Assembly (NCBI GenBank): GCA_910585235.1
Contig: CAJUCM010000023.1
Location: 1 to 26,724 of the forward strand
Source: an uncultured Christensenella sp.
GTDB taxonomy: Bacteria > Bacillota > Clostridia > Christensenellales > Borkfalkiaceae
Length of the DNA stretch: 26,724 nt
Direction of reading: 5' to 3'
The notes below the pieces were generated by a model. That model was not told where the DNA came from. It ran no database searches and saw nothing but the letters and a program-made list of their open reading frames with translations. Position numbers and translations under genes: made by a program. Within the stretch, counting starts at the first letter, position 1. Every line of letters starts with the position of its first letter. Shown here in pieces: positions 1 through 7,460 of the stretch.

Positions 1-338
1 CCGTATTCGTCCGGACCGTTTGTTCCGAAGAGAGCGGGATTTTCCTGTTCGTCAACGCTCTCTTCCCGCTGTCGCCGTTTTCTGAGGTTCAACGCTTCGT
101 TCCGCGCGATCCTGACGATCCATGCCGCCGCGTTGGTGCCCGCCCGGTAGCTTTTTACGTTTTTGACAACGTTGAGATAGGTCGTCTGCATAACGTCTTC
201 GGCGAGCGCTCTGTCGCGGACGATCGCGAGCGCCGCATAATAGACGGACTTCCGCGTTTCGTTGTAAATTTTTTCAAACGCGGAGGGGTCGCCGTCTATC
301 AATTTTTTGATTTGTTTGTCCAATGACACAGCTTTCAC
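1..338 (-). CDS. ECF-type RNA polymerase sigma factor, partial (3' end outside window)
   Basis: Reading the minus strand from a GTG at 338 gives about 112 residues that continue past the window edge. The visible part matches region 2 of an extracytoplasmic-function sigma-70 factor: FEKIYNETRKSVYYAALAI, then DRALAEDVMQTTYLNVVKNV (the region 2.2 'AEDV.Q.T' pattern), then AAAWIVRIARNEALNLRKRR (region 2.3/2.4, which binds the -10 element). Region 4 is not in view. The GTG start is chosen because AAAGG lies about 6 bases upstream and a consensus promoter lies just behind it. ECF factors recruit RNA polymerase to stress or envelope regulons; an anti-sigma partner would be expected beyond position 1. 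The charged lipoprotein upstream is on the same strand. Confidence 0.88.
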   Translation of the reverse strand, partial: MKAVSLDKQIKKLIDGDPSAFEKIYNETRKSVYYAALAIVRDRALAEDVMQTTYLNVVKNVKSYRAGTNAAAWIVRIARNEALNLRKRRQREESVDEQENPALFGTNGPDEY

Positions 339-357
339 CGTTGACCTTTTGTGTCAT
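323..357. promoter_or_regulatory. Inverted repeat over transcription start, RBS and start codon
   Basis: ATGACACA (323-330) and TGTGTCAT (350-357) are a perfect 8-base inverted repeat with a 19-base spacer. The spacer contains the AAAGG ribosome-binding site and the GTG start of the sigma factor, and the outer arm covers the predicted transcription start. The position suits a repressor or autoregulator operator. No binding protein can be named from sequence. Confidence 0.45.
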
Positions 358-358
358 C

Positions 359-387
359 AATATAGCAGATTTCAGGCGGTTTGTCAA
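359..387 (-). promoter_or_regulatory. Sigma-A promoter of the ECF sigma factor gene
   Basis: On the minus strand, TTGACA (382-387) and TATATT (359-364) are separated by exactly 17 bases. The predicted transcription start is near 352, giving a leader of only about 15 bases before the GTG start at 338. Confidence 0.8.
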
Positions 388-388
388 T

Positions 389-417
389 GGCGGCGCGAAG
401 AAGATTTGCGCGCCGCC
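389..417. terminator. GC-rich hairpin between lipoprotein and sigma factor genes
   Basis: GGCGGCGCG (389-397) pairs with CGCGCCGCC (409-417), a 9-base perfect stem with an 11-base loop. It lies 10 bases after the lipoprotein stop codon and directly abuts the -35 box of the sigma factor promoter. It is placed like a terminator for the lipoprotein transcript, but no U-run follows on the minus strand, so it may be weak, factor-dependent, or have another role. Confidence 0.4.
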
Positions 418-426
418 CCTAATCGG

Positions 427-1386
427 TTAAATGACTTTTACGCTGTTGTCGGAAAAAGTATATTCGTAATATTTGTTTCCGTCGCCGTCCGTCTTTTCGC
501 GGATGCGGAACTCTCCGCTTGTTCCGTCGAGGTTGTATTTTACTTTGATTTCCGTCTTATCGTTTTTGACTTCGCGTACGACTTTGTATTTTCCCTTGGC
601 TTCTCCGCTTCTGAATTCCAGCTCGTATTCCGTCTCTTCCTTGTTGTTCTTGCGTTCCGTCTCGAATTCGACCGCGGTCTCTTCGATCAGTTTGCCGTCC
701 GTATAGACGGAATAGACGTATTCCGTTTCGTTTTCGTCCTCCTCGACGGAGATTTCATGCTTCATTTCAACGTATGTTTTTCGGTCGTTTTTGTCCGCGT
801 AGGCGCGGATTTCAAGCTCGGACTCGGATTCGTTCCGCTCCGTTTCGTCCTCGCGCTTGCCTTCGAGATAGTATTCTATCCCGTCCATGACCATGATCCC
901 TTCCAAAGAGTATTTGCTCTCGGTCTCTTCCTTTTTCTCGTCGGCGCTCTGCTTTATGAGGGTCTCCGTATAGTACATGGTATAGGTGACAACATTGCCG
1001 TTGAAATTTCTTCCGTTGATCGTCATTTTCGTTTCAAACGGATAATTTTCGTCCGTGTTTGCGGTCGTGGAAGTGGTGACGAGATCGTCGCCGAGAAAGC
1101 TGTCGAGCGCCGTAAAGTATTCGTTGAATTTCTCCGCCTGCCGTTTGACGGGATCGGCGTCGGGCGCATTTTCCTCGGCGTATGCGGAAGCGCCGACGGA
1201 AGCGAACGTGCGGACCGCCTGTCCGGAGAGGTGTTTCCCCATGAGTTTTACGGTGGATACGGCGCCGATCCCGTATGAATCGTTCGCGCCGAGCGCACCG
1301 CCGTCCGTGCCGCAGGCGGAGAGCGCCGCCGCGCCCGCCAATACCGCCGTCAGAGCCAAACCGGTTGCCATAAATTTCTTCTTCAT
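427..1386 (-). CDS. Highly charged secreted lipoprotein, function unknown
   Basis: This 319-residue protein begins with a typical lipoprotein signal: MKKK, a hydrophobic stretch and a lipobox ending in ALSAC (Cys25), so it should be lipid-anchored outside the membrane. After a small Ala/Gly/Ser-rich part, the remainder (from about residue 100) is dominated by Glu, Lys, Thr and Tyr in alternating beta-like strands such as EYVYSVYTDGKLIEETAVEF and YELEFRSGEAKGKYKVV. This suggests a repeated beta-sheet fold of antiparallel strands. The ATG at 1386 is preceded by AGGAGG at 8 bases. It lies upstream of, and on the same strand as, the ECF sigma factor gene, but the sigma gene has its own promoter, so co-regulation is only an inference. 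I do not recognise a named family. Confidence 0.8.
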   Translation of the reverse strand: MKKKFMATGLALTAVLAGAAALSACGTDGGALGANDSYGIGAVSTVKLMGKHLSGQAVRTFASVGASAYAEENAPDADPVKRQAEKFNEYFTALDSFLGDDLVTTSTTANTDENYPFETKMTINGRNFNGNVVTYTMYYTETLIKQSADEKKEETESKYSLEGIMVMDGIEYYLEGKREDETERNESESELEIRAYADKNDRKTYVEMKHEISVEEDENETEYVYSVYTDGKLIEETAVEFETERKNNKEETEYELEFRSGEAKGKYKVVREVKNDKTEIKVKYNLDGTSGEFRIREKTDGDGNKYYEYTFSDNSVKVI

Positions 1387-1423
1387 TTTTGAATCCTCCT
1401 ATCGGGAATTTTTCCCTTTCACC

Positions 1424-1430
1424 TATAATA
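1424..1430. promoter_or_regulatory. Overlapping -10 elements in the lipoprotein/dgt divergent region
   Basis: On the minus strand TGTTATTAT is an extended -10 motif (TATTAT at 1425-1430) about 40 bases before the lipoprotein start. On the plus strand the same bases read TATAAT (1424-1429), a possible -10 for the dgt operon with a leader of about 85 bases. No good -35 box is visible for either. Only one of the two may be real. The rest of 1387-1518 is AT-rich with no gene. Confidence 0.35.
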
Positions 1431-1518
1431 ACAACCGAAACGCGCGTTTTGTTGGCAAAATGAAAAAATTTTTTACAAAAAAAAGGAATTATTTCATCAA
1501 TTCCCGAAATTATTCGCA

Positions 1519-2499
1519 ATGAAAGAAAAGACTTACGAAAAAGAAAGAACGTTTTTGTCGCCTTATGCGAAAAAATCGTGGGAGAGTGCGGGACGGCTCA
1601 AAGAGGAAGAGAGCTGTCCTATGCGCACGGATTTTCAGCGCGACAGGGACAGGATCATCTATTCAAAGGCTTTCCGCCGTTTGAAAAATAAAACGCAGGT
1701 CTTTTTCGCGCCCGACGGCGATCATTATATGTCGCGCCTGACGCACACGCTGGACGTGTGTCAGATCGCCCGTTCCCTTGCGCGCTGTCTCTCGCTCAAC
1801 GAGGATCTTGCGGAGGCGATCGCGCTCGGTCACGATTTAGGGCATACGCCCTTCGGGCACGTCGGGGAGAGGGTGTTGAACGATCTTTCTCCCTACGGAT
1901 TTCATCATGCGGAGCAGTCGCTCCGCGTCGTCGACTTTCTCGAAAAGGACGGGCAGGGGCTCAATCTCACGCTCGAAGTGCGCGACGGAATCTTGAACCA
2001 TACTTCCAAGGGAACGCCTTCGACCCTCGAAGGGGTCGTCGTATCTTACGCGGATAGAATCGCCTATATCAATCACGATATTGAGGACGCGATCAGAGCG
2101 GGCTTTCTTTCGGAGGAAGAACTTCCCAAAGAGGCGGTCAGAGTATTCGGACGGGATACGAGCAAGCGGATCAATACCGCCGTCTCCGACATTGTATCGG
2201 TGAGCGAAGGACAACCATTTGTGAAGATGTCCGCCGAGCGGGAAGAGGCGCTTAAAGAACTGCGAACGTTCATGTTCGAGTCCGTCTATGAGCGGGCGAA
2301 CAAGCTCATACAAGGAAATGCAAAACGTATGTTGGAGACGTTATACGCTTATTTTACGGCGCACGCCGGGGAGCTTCCTCCGCCGTATGAAAAGGCGGAC
2401 GCGCCGCGGGCGACTTCGGACTATCTTTCGTCCATGACCGATCACTATGCGATCTCGCTCTTCCGCAGTCTGTACGAGCCGAGAGAGGGGGCGGTATGA
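1519..2499 (+). CDS. dgt: Deoxyguanosinetriphosphate triphosphohydrolase-like HD protein
   Basis: This 326-residue HD-superfamily dNTPase hydrolyses dGTP (or other dNTPs) to the deoxynucleoside and tripolyphosphate, and so controls dNTP pools in the cytoplasm. The family start is present (FLSPYAKKSWESAGR, then RDRDRIIYSKAFRRLKNKTQ). Metal ligands follow the H...HD...D pattern: His76 in RLTHTLDV, His105-Asp106 in GHDLGHTPFGH, and Asp179 in SYADRIAYINHD. The length fits the short Gram-positive form. The ATG at 1519 has no clear Shine-Dalgarno sequence nearby, but N-terminal similarity to the family supports it. It is the first gene of the primase/sigma operon and overlaps dnaG by ATGA. Whether dGTP is the preferred substrate cannot be told from sequence. 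Confidence 0.93.
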   Translation: MKEKTYEKERTFLSPYAKKSWESAGRLKEEESCPMRTDFQRDRDRIIYSKAFRRLKNKTQVFFAPDGDHYMSRLTHTLDVCQIARSLARCLSLNEDLAEAIALGHDLGHTPFGHVGERVLNDLSPYGFHHAEQSLRVVDFLEKDGQGLNLTLEVRDGILNHTSKGTPSTLEGVVVSYADRIAYINHDIEDAIRAGFLSEEELPKEAVRVFGRDTSKRINTAVSDIVSVSEGQPFVKMSAEREEALKELRTFMFESVYERANKLIQGNAKRMLETLYAYFTAHAGELPPPYEKADAPRATSDYLSSMTDHYAISLFRSLYEPREGAV

Positions 2500-4262
2500 A
2501 AGAGAGCTTTTCCGAATTTTTGTCGCTCGTCAAGGATAAAAACGAGATCACGGACGTGATCGGTTCCTATATAAAACTGGAAAGAAAGGGATATAATTAT
2601 TGGGCGTGCTGTCCCTTTCACCATGAAAAGACGCCGTCGTTCTCGATCAACGCGGCGGACAAGTACTATCACTGCTTCGGTTGCGGCGCTTCGGGCGACG
2701 TCATTACCTTTATCAAGGAATACGAAAACGTGGAATTTATGCAGGCGGTGCGCATTCTCTGCGACCGTGCGGGGCTGGAAATTCCGACGTTCGACGAAAA
2801 GGATTCCGAAGAGCTTGCGCAAAAAAAACAGAAAAAGGACAGACTGCGCGCGCTCATGAAGGACACGGCGCGTTTCTATCTCAACAACCTCTATTCGGGA
2901 AACGCGCAGGAATATCTTGCTTATCTGGAAAAGCGCGGGATCGCGCCCTCTATCATGAAAAAATTCGGGCTTGGCGCTTCCTTGGATTTTCATTCGTTGC
3001 CCGCCTATCTGAGGGCGAACGGATATACGCCGCAGGAATGCGTAGAAAGCGGCGCCTGCGCGAAAACGGAAGAGGGGCGACTGATCGACGCCATGGGCGG
3101 GCGGCTGATCATACCCATAATCGATGCGATCGGCGACGTGATTGCGTTCGGCGGACGGCTTATGAAAAAGAGCGACCGCGCAAAATATAAAAACACCCGC
3201 GATACCGAGATTTTTGAAAAGAGCAACAACATTTTCAATATCAACCTCATTAAAAAGGAAAAGCGCGCGGACGGGATTCCGCATATCATTCTCGTCGAAG
3301 GGTATATGGACGTCATATCGCTGTATCAGGCGGGCTTTCACTGCGTCGGCGCGAGCATGGGAACCTCGCTCACCAAAAATCAGGCGAGAATGCTCAAACG
3401 GTATTCGGAGAACGTTCTTATCAGTTACGACGGGGATTCCGCGGGGCAGAACGCCAACTTGCGCGGGCTGGATATCCTCAAACGCGAGGGGTTGAAAGTG
3501 CGGGTCGTTCCGCTTCCCGACGGGCTTGATCCGGACGATCTCATCAGGGAACAGGGCGCGCAAGGATACGCCGCTTGTCTCGACAAGGCAATGCCTTTGA
3601 TCGATTTTCGTATTCTCTGCGCCCGCAGAAAATACGATATGCAAAAGACCGAGGAACGGCGGGATTTCGTCAAAGAGGCGCTTCCCATCGTCAAAGAGGC
3701 GGAGAGCGCGACGGAACAGGAGGAGCTTCTCAAACGCATCTCCAAGATTTCAGGGATCAGCATTGCGGCGCTCGCTTCCGATCTGAACAATGTGACCGTT
3801 TCCGAGGAGCGCACGGCGGTGCAGAGACCGCCGACCGTGCGGGATGCGGATAAAGAGGAAAAGGCTTCGGACTTTCTTTTATGCGCCTGCCTGTTTTCAA
3901 AGCCCTATACAGACGATCTCAATCTGAATGCGTTTACGTTTGAAGGGGACAGGGGAAAGATCGCCGCGTATATCATAAAAAGCAGGGCAAAGGGCAGAGT
4001 ACAGCCGAGCGGAATTTTCGACGAACTCGGTTCGGACAGCGAAGCGCTCTCCGCCGTACTGAACATAGACAGCGGGGATAATTTGGAGGGCGAATCCGCC
4101 GAGCGCTATTTTGCGGACTGCGTGCGGATCCTGAAAAGAAAAGAACTCAATCAAAGACTTGCCGAGGCAAAGGAGCGGAGCGCCCGCACGGAGACGACGC
4201 AGGAACTATTGAAGATCACCAAAGAAATCAACGAAATCGCCAAGGAGTTAAAAAAATTATGA
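2496..4262 (+). CDS. dnaG: DNA primase
   Basis: DnaG makes the short RNA primers for replication. The 588-residue protein has the expected order of domains. An N-terminal CHC2 zinc-binding domain carries ligands Cys39, His42, Cys60 and Cys63 (CPFHHEKTPSF and YYHCFGCGASGD). The catalytic core follows, with a TOPRIM fold showing EGYMD near residue 268 and DGDSAG near 312. The C-terminal part is diverged and helical and probably binds the replicative helicase. Its start overlaps the dgt stop by four bases and its stop overlaps the rpoD start in the same way, so translation is probably coupled. This is the macromolecular synthesis operon arrangement known from many Bacillota. Confidence 0.97.
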   Translation: MKESFSEFLSLVKDKNEITDVIGSYIKLERKGYNYWACCPFHHEKTPSFSINAADKYYHCFGCGASGDVITFIKEYENVEFMQAVRILCDRAGLEIPTFDEKDSEELAQKKQKKDRLRALMKDTARFYLNNLYSGNAQEYLAYLEKRGIAPSIMKKFGLGASLDFHSLPAYLRANGYTPQECVESGACAKTEEGRLIDAMGGRLIIPIIDAIGDVIAFGGRLMKKSDRAKYKNTRDTEIFEKSNNIFNINLIKKEKRADGIPHIILVEGYMDVISLYQAGFHCVGASMGTSLTKNQARMLKRYSENVLISYDGDSAGQNANLRGLDILKREGLKVRVVPLPDGLDPDDLIREQGAQGYAACLDKAMPLIDFRILCARRKYDMQKTEERRDFVKEALPIVKEAESATEQEELLKRISKISGISIAALASDLNNVTVSEERTAVQRPPTVRDADKEEKASDFLLCACLFSKPYTDDLNLNAFTFEGDRGKIAAYIIKSRAKGRVQPSGIFDELGSDSEALSAVLNIDSGDNLEGESAERYFADCVRILKRKELNQRLAEAKERSARTETTQELLKITKEINEIAKELKKL

Positions 4263-5314
4263 GCGTAACCGAACAAAAGCTGGAAGAAATTATTGCGGGG
4301 CTCGCCGCAGAATATAAAATGAAAGGGAGCATTTCGACGAACGCTCTCTGCGATCGTCTGGATAAATACGATTTAAGCCCCGTCGAAATCGAAAAAATTT
4401 ATAAGGATCTGCCCGAAGCGGGCGTCGCCATTTACGACGAAGATCAGCGCGACCGCGAACTTTTCGAGCAGGCGCTCTCGGATATCGGGCTTGACGATCC
4501 CGTGAAAATGTATCTCAAAGACATCGGGCGCGTTCCGCTTTTGTCGGGCGAGGAAGAGATCGAGCTGGCAAGGAAAATGCAGGAGGGGGACGAGGCGGCA
4601 AAGCGCCGTCTTTCCGAGGCGAATTTAAGGCTCGTCGTCTCCATTGCAAAACGTTACGTCGGGCGCGGAATGCTCTTTCTCGACCTCATTCAGGAGGGCA
4701 ATCTGGGACTCATGAAAGCGGTCGAAAAATTCGATTATCAGAAAGGGTTCAAGTTCTCGACCTATGCGACCTGGTGGATCCGCCAGTCGATCACGCGCGC
4801 GATCGCCGATCAGGCGAGAACGATCCGCATTCCCGTTCACATGGTCGAGACGATCAACCGCCTGACGCGCGTCTCGCGCGTCTTGTTGCAGGAGAACGGC
4901 AGGGAGCCTACGCCCGAAGAGATCGCGGCGGCAATGGACATCGAGGTCGCGCGCGTCAGAGAGATCCAGAAGATCGCGCAGGATCCCGTCTCTTTGGAGA
5001 CGCCGATCGGCGAGGAGGAGGACTCTCATCTCGGCGACTTTATCGAGGACGATAAAACGCAGACGCCGAGCGACAGCGTTTCCTTCATCATGCTCAAAGA
5101 ACAGCTCTTGGGCGTTCTGGATACGCTCACCCCGCGCGAGGAAAAAGTATTGCGCCTCAGATACGGGATCGACGACGGAAAACCGAGAACGCTCGAAGAA
5201 GTCGGCAAGGAATTTAACGTGACGAGGGAACGTATCCGCCAGATCGAAGCGAAGGCGTTGAGAAAGCTCCGTCACCCCAGCCGCAGTAAAAAACTCAAAG
5301 ACTTTCTCGATTGA
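4259..5314 (+). CDS. rpoD: Primary RNA polymerase sigma factor (sigma A / RpoD)
   Basis: This is the housekeeping sigma factor, 351 residues. A short region 1.1 (about 1-62) is followed by region 1.2 (DPVKMYLKDIGRVPLLSGEE). Region 2 shows RLVVSIAKRYVGRGMLFLDL, then EGNLGLMKAVEKFDYQKGFK and YATWWIRQSITRAIADQART, which contact and melt the -10 box. Region 3 follows. Region 4 ends in a helix-turn-helix that reads the -35 box (TLEEVGKEFNVTRERIRQIE). The length is close to Bacillus subtilis SigA. Consensus TTGACA/TATAAT promoters elsewhere in the window agree with a standard primary sigma. The ATGA overlap with dnaG and TGATG overlap with trmK point to one operon. Confidence 0.97.
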   Translation: MSVTEQKLEEIIAGLAAEYKMKGSISTNALCDRLDKYDLSPVEIEKIYKDLPEAGVAIYDEDQRDRELFEQALSDIGLDDPVKMYLKDIGRVPLLSGEEEIELARKMQEGDEAAKRRLSEANLRLVVSIAKRYVGRGMLFLDLIQEGNLGLMKAVEKFDYQKGFKFSTYATWWIRQSITRAIADQARTIRIPVHMVETINRLTRVSRVLLQENGREPTPEEIAAAMDIEVARVREIQKIAQDPVSLETPIGEEEDSHLGDFIEDDKTQTPSDSVSFIMLKEQLLGVLDTLTPREEKVLRLRYGIDDGKPRTLEEVGKEFNVTRERIRQIEAKALRKLRHPSRSKKLKDFLD

Positions 5315-5970
5315 TGACGAAGCGGATACGGGAGATATGTTCGCGCATTCCGAAGTCGGAAGCGTTCGCCGACGTGGGGTGCGATCACGGCTACTGCGCC
5401 CGCTACGCCCTCCAAAAGGGGCTTGCGGAGCGGGTCTATATTACGGACATCAGCGAAAAGTGTCTTGAAAAGGCGAAGTCGCTTTTGCAAAGCGAGATCG
5501 AAGCCGGCAGGTGTTTTCCTTTCGTGGGCGACGGGTTGAGCGTTCTGCCCGAACGGTGCACCGTACTCATTGCGGGCATGGGCGGAGAGGAAATCATCAA
5601 AATTTTATCCGCGGAGATCCCGCCCGTATTTTTGCTACAACCCATGAAGAATACGGAGAAAGTGCGTCGCTTCCTCATTGAAAACGGCTGTTCGATTGCG
5701 CTCGATTACACTTTTGAGGACGGCAAATTCTACGATTTGATTTTGGGAAGAAGCGGAGAGCGGGACGAATATACGGAGCGGGAATTCAGGTACGGACGGG
5801 ATAACTTAAAAGCTCCGTCACATGCGTTTGTTGGAAAGATCCGCGAGGAGATCGCGAAAATAGAAAATTACTTAAATGCGAACGCGCTCTCAAAAGAGGA
5901 GCGGGAAAAACTCGTTGCAAGGCGCGGCGAAAGGGAGGAATTGCTTCATGAAATTGGCGGAGATCTATAA
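5314..5970 (+). CDS. trmK: tRNA (adenine22-N1)-methyltransferase TrmK
   Basis: TrmK methylates N1 of A22 in bacterial tRNAs with S-adenosylmethionine as donor. The 218-residue protein has the SAM-binding motif ADVGCDHGY (about 19-27), the family motif IAGMGGEEI (about 86-94) and FLLQPMKN (about 107-113), followed by a helical C-terminal coiled-coil tail, all as in B. subtilis YqfN. The ATG at 5314 overlaps the rpoD stop as TGATG; a TTG three bases earlier is possible but less likely. The position after rpoD and before the Nif3-family gene is the conserved arrangement in Bacillota. Confidence 0.93.
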   Translation: MTKRIREICSRIPKSEAFADVGCDHGYCARYALQKGLAERVYITDISEKCLEKAKSLLQSEIEAGRCFPFVGDGLSVLPERCTVLIAGMGGEEIIKILSAEIPPVFLLQPMKNTEKVRRFLIENGCSIALDYTFEDGKFYDLILGRSGERDEYTEREFRYGRDNLKAPSHAFVGKIREEIAKIENYLNANALSKEEREKLVARRGEREELLHEIGGDL

Positions 5971-6715
5971 ACTGATCGACGGGATCGCGCCCTTTTCCCT
6001 GAGCCGCGACTACTGCGAAAAATACGGCGCGTACGACAACAGCGGGATCCTCGTCGATTGCGGAAGGGAGATCACGGGCATTCTTTTTTCGCTCGACTGT
6101 TCCCTCCGCGCGGTCGCGGCGGCAAAAGAGGCGGGCGCGGAACTTCTCGTGACGCACCACCCCGCGATCTATGCGCCTTTGAATCGGCTCGGACAGGACG
6201 ATCCCGTGACCGCTTGCGCGCGTGCGGGAATTTCCGTTCTCTCTGCGCATCTTAATCTGGACTGCGCGCGGGGCGGGATAGACGACTGTCTTGCAAAAGC
6301 GATCGGCGCGGAAAAAACCGTCCGTATGCACGAATTGCCGCAGGGCGGGTACGGGAGCTTTTTTACAATCGATCTCTGTCCGCTTTCCGCATTTGTAAAG
6401 AAAACGGAAAAGGCGCTTCATACGGGGCGGATATTGGTTTACGGCGATCGCCCCGTAGAAAAGATCGCAAGTTTCTGCGGCGCGGGAATGGACGAGGAGA
6501 GCGTTGCGTTCGCGCTTGAAAAAGGCGCGGATACGTTCGTCTCCTCCGATCCCAAACATCACCTGATCGCAGAGGCGGTCGGAAAAGGATTGAACGTTGT
6601 AATTCTGACGCACTACGCGGCGGAGAATTACGGGTTTGAAACGTTTTATCGGAAAATCAAAGAAAAATGTTCGCTCGTCCGCACGGAATTTTTTACGGAC
6701 GAACGGTTAATGTAA
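5948..6715 (+). CDS. Nif3-like dinuclear metal center hexameric protein
   Basis: This 255-residue protein belongs to the Nif3/YqfO/YbgI family (often annotated as GTP cyclohydrolase 1 type 2), whose true cellular role is unsettled. Metal-site residues are visible: His70-His71 in LVTHHPAIYAPL, His101 and Asp105 in SAHLNLDCARGGIDD, and His222 with Glu226 in ILTHYAAENYGFE. It is the short form, lacking the roughly 100-residue insert of B. subtilis YqfO. The ATG at 5948 is preceded by GGAGG at a good distance and lies 23 bases inside the end of trmK. An in-frame extension upstream exists but encodes nothing family-like. Confidence 0.9.
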   Translation: MKLAEIYKLIDGIAPFSLSRDYCEKYGAYDNSGILVDCGREITGILFSLDCSLRAVAAAKEAGAELLVTHHPAIYAPLNRLGQDDPVTACARAGISVLSAHLNLDCARGGIDDCLAKAIGAEKTVRMHELPQGGYGSFFTIDLCPLSAFVKKTEKALHTGRILVYGDRPVEKIASFCGAGMDEESVAFALEKGADTFVSSDPKHHLIAEAVGKGLNVVILTHYAAENYGFETFYRKIKEKCSLVRTEFFTDERLM

Positions 6716-6725
6716 GGAGTGAAAC

Positions 6726-7421
6726 ATGAAATTAGACAAGTTGTTGGAGTATCAGGCAGAGGACAACCGCCTTCGGAAAATCGAAGAGGAGATCAAGTCG
6801 AGCGAGGACTACAAGAAGTATGCGCAGGCAAACCGCTTTATGAGCGGCGCGCAGGAAAAACTCGATGCAATGGACAGGCGCGCGGGCGAATTGAAAGCGT
6901 TGCTCGAAGAGATCAACCGCAGGGACGAGGAGATTACAAACGAGATCGCCGAGTACAACGACCTCGAAGAGATGATCAAAGACGGCGGCGACATCGGCTA
7001 TTATGAAAAGAACGTTCGCGCTCTTTCCGATAAACTGCGTGCGGTCAAAGCGGAACTGAATAAGCTCACGGGCGAGATCAAGGCGGCGGGAGAGGAATAT
7101 AAAAAGTTCCGCGAACAGACGATCTCCATGCAGAAACAGCGCAAGGAATACAAAGAGAAATACGAGGCGGTCCGCGCTTCCCGCACGGAAGAGGCGGAAA
7201 AGATCAAGAAAAATCTGCTTGCGATCGAAAAGGATATTCCCGCGAATATTCTCGAAAAATACAAGGCGAAGAGCAAGGAGCGGATATTCCCCATATTCGT
7301 ACCGCTGACGAACGGCGGTTGCGTGTGCGGAATGAACTTTCCGCTTGCCCAGCAATCGACGCTTTCGGGCGGGAACGTCATCGAATGCGAACACTGCCGC
7401 CGCTTTGTCTATAATAAATAA
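6726..7421 (+). CDS. Coiled-coil protein with C-terminal C4 zinc ribbon
   Basis: This 231-residue protein is almost entirely helical and charged for the first 185 residues, forming long coiled coils with frequent Glu/Lys heptads. It ends in a small zinc ribbon with Cys199, Cys201, Cys221 and Cys224 (GGCVCGMNFPL, IECEHCRRFVYNK). The layout fits the COG1579 zinc-ribbon family, found next to nif3 in many Bacillota and suspected to have a nucleic-acid role, though none is established. The first metal pair is spaced CxC rather than the usual CxxC. AAGGAG lies well placed before the ATG at 6726, 10 bases after the previous stop. Confidence 0.82.
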   Translation: MKLDKLLEYQAEDNRLRKIEEEIKSSEDYKKYAQANRFMSGAQEKLDAMDRRAGELKALLEEINRRDEEITNEIAEYNDLEEMIKDGGDIGYYEKNVRALSDKLRAVKAELNKLTGEIKAAGEEYKKFREQTISMQKQRKEYKEKYEAVRASRTEEAEKIKKNLLAIEKDIPANILEKYKAKSKERIFPIFVPLTNGGCVCGMNFPLAQQSTLSGGNVIECEHCRRFVYNK

Positions 7422-7460
7422 CGCGGAAACAAATACGGAGAATTTTGCATACGATAGGGT

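Noticed and set aside
307..1278. A 323-residue plus-strand frame over the lipoprotein
   Set aside because: It is a Phe/Val-rich antisense shadow of the lipoprotein, which has a signal peptide, lipobox and good Shine-Dalgarno.
2445..3644. A 399-residue minus-strand frame over dnaG
   Set aside because: It is antisense to the fully recognised primase and has no family features.
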